A stretch of DNA of 15,103 bases from Anaerolineales bacterium. GTDB lineage: Bacteria > Chloroflexota > Anaerolineae > 4572-78 > NAK82. The notes below the pieces were generated by a model that worked only from the letters and a program-made list of their open reading frames with translations, was not told the origin of the DNA and searched no databases. Positions within the stretch are counted from its first letter, which is position 1, and each line of letters begins with the position of its first letter. The position numbers and the translations under genes are program-made. Location of the stretch: NCBI GenBank assembly GCA_024643945.1, contig JAHELX010000076.1, positions 1-15,103 of the forward strand, read 5' to 3'. This document shows, piece by piece, positions 11,906 through 15,103 of this stretch.

Positions 11906-13426
11906 GTGAAGGTAAAGTTGATTCTACCTGCTCTCACCGAGGCCCTGAGTCCTCACTGGCGGCCGATCAAGTATTCACTGTTCCCGCCCTTGGGATTGGC
12001 CACGCTGGCGGGGTATTTGCGGGACGACGACGAGGTGACCGTTCAAGACGAGCACGTTGAGCCGCTGGACTTGACCGACGAACCAGACCTGGTGGTGATT
12101 CAGGTGTATATCACGTCAGCCTACCGGGCATATCAACTGGCTGACCATTATCGGCAAATGGGAGCGCACGTGGCGCTAGGTGGGCTGCACGTCACCTCGC
12201 TGCCGGAAGAAGCTGCCCGCCACGGCGATACCATCTTTCTCGGCCCGGGCGAGGATACGTGGCCTGCCTTTCTGGCCGATTTTCGCGAGGGACGACCCGG
12301 CATCGTGTACCGTTCCCGGCTCCGCACACTGGTAGGTGTGCCCAAAATTCGCCGCGATCTGATCAAGCGCCATCTCTATCTGGTGCCCAACTCCATCGTA
12401 GTATCGCGAGGCTGTCCCTATGCATGCGATTTTTGCTATAAAGAGGCCTTCTTCGAAGGGGGCAAATCTTTCTACACTCAAACCGTGGATGACGCGCTGG
12501 CCGAGATTAAGCGGCTGCCGGGTCGTCATCTGTACTTCCTGGACGACCATCTTTTTGGACACCCCCGCTTTGCAGCGGCACTGTTCGAGGGTATGAAAGG
12601 GATGGATCGGCTGTGGCAGGGGGCAGCCACCGTACCATCCGTGTTAAAACCGGGCTTGCTAGAGAAAGCAGTGGAGAGTGGCCTGCGCAGTTTATTTGTC
12701 GGTTTCGAAACCCTCAACCCCGCCAACCTACGGGCACAGCACAAATATCAGAATCTCAATAAGGACTATGACGCTGCCATCCGTCGCCTGCACGAGTTGG
12801 GAGTGATGATCAACGCCAGCTTCGTCTTTGGCATGGACGACGACGATGAGACGGTGTTTGATCACACTGTTGAGTGGGCGATTGAGCAAGGAATCGAAAC
12901 GGCCACGTTTCACATTCTCACACCTTATCCGGGCACAGCCCTGAACCAACGATTGGCAGCACAGAAACGCATTACCACTACCAACTGGGGTTTATACGAT
13001 ACACGTCACGTTGTCTATCGCCCAGCAAAGATGACGGCGGAGACGTTGGAGCAGGGCTACCCCGGCCCGCGCGGCGCAGCCGGGGCGGGCTGGCGGGCAT
13101 ATCGAGATTTTTACCGGTGGGGTTCTATTTTGAAAGGGGGCTGGACAAAGGAGAGTTGGGCCGGGCGGCTGCGGCATATCGCCTATGCCGGAGGGTGGAA
13201 AAAGTTTGAGCCGATGTGGGATTGGGTGATTCGGGCAAGGCGGGTTGTCACCTTCCTACCGATGCTAGAAGCTGTTCTGGCAGGTTTTGGCCAGCATCCG
13301 GTGACGATCATTCAAGCGGACGAAGTCCAGGTCGTCGGCAGGGATAGTCAGGACAGGACAAAGAGACAGAATGAGGGAAGCGTGACCCACTGGGAATATA
13401 CGGATAGGCGAAAAGGGGTATTGTAA
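11906..13426 (+). CDS. B12-binding-domain radical SAM protein, copy 2, with in-frame insertion
   Basis: A 506-residue paralogue of the gene at 8529. The N-terminal cobalamin-binding domain covers 1-145 (FPPLGLATLAGYL, then LGGLHVTSLPEEA), again without DXHXXG. The iron-sulfur cysteines are Cys170, Cys174 and Cys177 (SRGCPYACDFC). Shared landmarks with copy 1 are LFVGFET, INASFVFGMD, ATFHILTPYPGTAL and the DUF4070-like MTAETLEQGY with AYRDFYRW. Between Tyr385 and Trp396 lie ten extra residues, PGPRGAAGAG, encoded by a 30-bp palindromic element. The C-terminus is about 40 residues longer than in copy 1. The start is GTG at 11906 with GGAG seven bases upstream; an ATG at 11889 is closed at once. 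The likely role is a radical methyltransferase or related reaction; the substrate is unknown. Confidence 0.92.
   Translation: MKVKLILPALTEALSPHWRPIKYSLFPPLGLATLAGYLRDDDEVTVQDEHVEPLDLTDEPDLVVIQVYITSAYRAYQLADHYRQMGAHVALGGLHVTSLPEEAARHGDTIFLGPGEDTWPAFLADFREGRPGIVYRSRLRTLVGVPKIRRDLIKRHLYLVPNSIVVSRGCPYACDFCYKEAFFEGGKSFYTQTVDDALAEIKRLPGRHLYFLDDHLFGHPRFAAALFEGMKGMDRLWQGAATVPSVLKPGLLEKAVESGLRSLFVGFETLNPANLRAQHKYQNLNKDYDAAIRRLHELGVMINASFVFGMDDDDETVFDHTVEWAIEQGIETATFHILTPYPGTALNQRLAAQKRITTTNWGLYDTRHVVYRPAKMTAETLEQGYPGPRGAAGAGWRAYRDFYRWGSILKGGWTKESWAGRLRHIAYAGGWKKFEPMWDWVIRARRVVTFLPMLEAVLAGFGQHPVTIIQADEVQVVGRDSQDRTKRQNEGSVTHWEYTDRRKGVL
13061..13090 (+). repeat. 30-bp palindromic element inserted inside the radical SAM gene
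   Basis: Ten codons without counterpart in copy 1, placed exactly between codons TAC and TGG. With three flanking bases on one side and two or more on the other, 13057-13092 matches the reverse complement of 2400-2435 at 35 of 36 positions. The length is a multiple of three and no stop is introduced, so the host protein stays open. Confidence 0.9.
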
Positions 13427-13450
13427 GCGTGGGGGGAGGTGTGATATACT
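13421..13450 (+). promoter_or_regulatory. Possible promoter of the zinc-ribbon membrane protein gene
   Basis: TTGTAA (13421-13426), formed by the last codon and stop of the radical SAM gene, stands 18 bases from TATACT (13445-13450). The -10 box matches five of six consensus bases, the -35 box four of six. It would leave a leader of about 130 bases before the ATG at 13589. Confidence 0.4.
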
Positions 13451-13588
13451 GAGCAGAGTAAAATACTCCCAGGGGCTAGCGAGGGCTATGCCCATATCAG
13501 GTGAGCGTTAACACTACTAACAATCTTTAAGCATAGAAGCGGGCAACTTAGCCATAATTCCGAATCAAGAGTTTCTACAAGAGGAAGC

Positions 13589-15103
13589 ATGCATTGCCCA
13601 CGTTGCGGCCAGCCAACCTATCACCTCGCCGAGCCTTGCTTGCATTGCCAATTCACGGGCGACCCGGCCCTGATCGAAGAGCTGGCGCACGTTGATTGGG
13701 TTCTGGATGAAATTGACACCTGGCAGTCACTTGACGCCGAAGCCCGGCAAGCACTCCAGCAAGAATACATCGCCCGCCAACGTGAATTGGAAATAGCCCT
13801 CGGCTTGCGCTTGCCTCTTTTTACCCAAGAAGAGGCTGGCAAAGCCTGGCCGGAGCTCATCCAACGGGAAACGCTCCTCCAGAAAATGGCCGGATGGCTG
13901 GAAGCCGGCCTTGTTGACCCTGCTGCCACGCAGACAATTGTAGATCAGGCGAGTCTTCAGGTAGACGAGTTGAGTGAGCGCTTAGAGGATCACGCTCGCC
14001 CTACCTATCCCCAGACCGATGCCGAACGCCTGGACTTGGTTCAGTTTCTCCTGGAAGCCATCGACTATTTGAGCCAGAACCAGGGCTTTGCCACGCCGGA
14101 AGCCCAGGAGCAAGTTCTTGCCCCGCTCCTCAGTGAGGAGGAGAGACTTGAAATCAAGCTGGGCCTCCGCCCGATGCCTGCTCCCGAACCGCCCCCCCCG
14201 GAGGCCCAGGAGCATGCTGAAGGGCCAGAGGTAATAGTTGGTGATTTACCCGCTTCTCCTTCTCCACCCCCGCTCCCCTGGCGTGACCGCCTGTGGCGCA
14301 CGCTCCTCTCCGAGCGCACCTTGCAGGCGCTGCTCTTACTGGGTATATTTCTGCTGTTCTCGGCAGCCGTCTCTTTTGTCGTCTGGGGCTGGAAAGATTT
14401 CTCGGCCCTGATGCGGGTAGCCATCCCTACCGGCTTTACTGCCCTCTTCTTCATCCTGGGCTGGTACGTACGGGCCCGAACGCACCTCACTCGCTCTGGC
14501 ATTGCCTTGAGTGCCGTTGCAGCCCTGCTGATACCCATAGATTTTTACACTATTTATGTCAACTTCAATATCCCCTCCGAGTATTGGCCCCTTTTCTGGC
14601 TGATAACCTCCCTGGCCTGCCTGACTGCCTACATTGCTGCCATCCTGATCATCCAGAGCCAATTTTTCGGCTATTTGGTCGGCGCAGCCGCTGGCAGTAC
14701 AATCCTGGCCCTCATCGAGATGGGTCACAAAACCACTGGCCTCTCCCTGGATTGGCGCACCACGGGATTGTCCGGGCTGGCGGTATGCCTGATTGTTCTG
14801 GCCAGGACCCTCGGTCACTCCACAAAAGCAGGGGCACAAGCGGGGAGGCTGCGCGTTTTGGCCGAACCTTTCCGCAACCTCTCCCTGCTGACCGCGGGCG
14901 TGCTGATGCCCCTGACTCTCGGCTGGCGCTATATTGGGCGTGACAGCTACGATAGCCTGCATTACGCCATGACCCTCAATTGGTGGCTGGGCGGGTTCAT
15001 CTTTGGCTGGGGCGCGATTCACTATCGCAGCCGTGGCCTCGGCCTGTTGGCGGCTATCTCCTTGCCGGTAGCCACCTATCTGGCCCAGGCTGCCATCTTC
15101 CAC
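13589..15103 (+). CDS. Zinc-ribbon multi-membrane protein (partial, runs off the window)
   Basis: An open frame of 505 codons from ATG at 13589 (GAGG four bases upstream) to the window end without a stop. A zinc ribbon opens the protein: Cys3, Cys6, Cys17 and Cys20 (CPRC and CLHC). A soluble helical part (25-195) follows and seems to contain a repeated module, as ELEIALGLRLP (66-76) recurs as RLEIKLGLRPM (186-196). A Pro/Glu-rich linker lies at about 197-230. From about 245 on hydrophobic helices follow one another (245-266, 273-293, 303-323, 333-356, 359-377 and more). The layout recalls large DUF2157-like membrane proteins with an N-terminal zinc ribbon; no function is known to me. Orientation and a possible own promoter suggest it is independent of the radical SAM gene. 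Confidence 0.85.
   Translation, partial: MHCPRCGQPTYHLAEPCLHCQFTGDPALIEELAHVDWVLDEIDTWQSLDAEARQALQQEYIARQRELEIALGLRLPLFTQEEAGKAWPELIQRETLLQKMAGWLEAGLVDPAATQTIVDQASLQVDELSERLEDHARPTYPQTDAERLDLVQFLLEAIDYLSQNQGFATPEAQEQVLAPLLSEEERLEIKLGLRPMPAPEPPPPEAQEHAEGPEVIVGDLPASPSPPPLPWRDRLWRTLLSERTLQALLLLGIFLLFSAAVSFVVWGWKDFSALMRVAIPTGFTALFFILGWYVRARTHLTRSGIALSAVAALLIPIDFYTIYVNFNIPSEYWPLFWLITSLACLTAYIAAILIIQSQFFGYLVGAAAGSTILALIEMGHKTTGLSLDWRTTGLSGLAVCLIVLARTLGHSTKAGAQAGRLRVLAEPFRNLSLLTAGVLMPLTLGWRYIGRDSYDSLHYAMTLNWWLGGFIFGWGAIHYRSRGLGLLAAISLPVATYLAQAAIFH

Noticed and set aside
14336..15103. 255-codon minus-strand frame at the right edge
   Set aside because: It is antisense to the zinc-ribbon membrane protein, which has a ribosome site, a four-cysteine motif and regular membrane helices; the minus product is Gln/Gly-rich without a domain.

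Overview
The window is GC-rich and fits a Chloroflexota-type bacterium (Anaerolineae or Caldilineae-like). This is an inference from gene content: a multi-membrane GAF histidine kinase, B12-type radical SAM paralogues with a DUF4070-like tail, zinc-ribbon membrane proteins, and intergenic gaps full of short GC-rich repeats. No rRNA, tRNA, CRISPR array, transposase or phage gene was found.

Left block (253-7155, all minus strand). Read in transcription order it holds an ECF sigma factor, its zinc-finger membrane anti-sigma factor, an ABC-2 type ATPase and permease, a response regulator with a LuxR-like helix-turn-helix, and a membrane histidine kinase of the NarL class. It looks like an envelope or stress-sensing cluster with two signalling routes around one exporter. 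The gaps inside it carry three different short-unit repeat arrays: 8-bp inverted arrays at 5164-5366, 7-bp inverted arrays at 3294-3358, and a 7-bp tandem at 2394-2451. The block lies between two perfect 117-bp direct repeats (1-117 and 7501-7617).

Middle (7156-8528). A dense patch of GC-rich intergenic repeats, one small two-helix membrane protein (7768-7956, minus) with a very good ribosome binding site, then a further patch with two hairpins and a 76-bp repeat.

Right block (8529-13426). Two paralogous B12-binding radical SAM genes (8529-9926 and 11906-13426) are preceded at nearly equal distance by an 80% identical 76-bp sequence. The first is followed by a polytopic membrane protein (9944-10648). 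A 34-bp frameshifted remnant of that same membrane gene sits just upstream of the second radical SAM gene, which points to an old duplication of a radical SAM-membrane protein unit followed by loss. A minus-strand HepT/MntA toxin-antitoxin pair (10954-11594), with an apparently leaderless promoter, lies between the two copies. The second radical SAM gene carries an in-frame 30-bp palindromic insertion whose near-identical partner (35/36 bases) lies in the gap between the response regulator and kinase genes, 10.6 kb away.

Right edge. A large zinc-ribbon multi-membrane protein (13589 to beyond 15103) is open to the window end.
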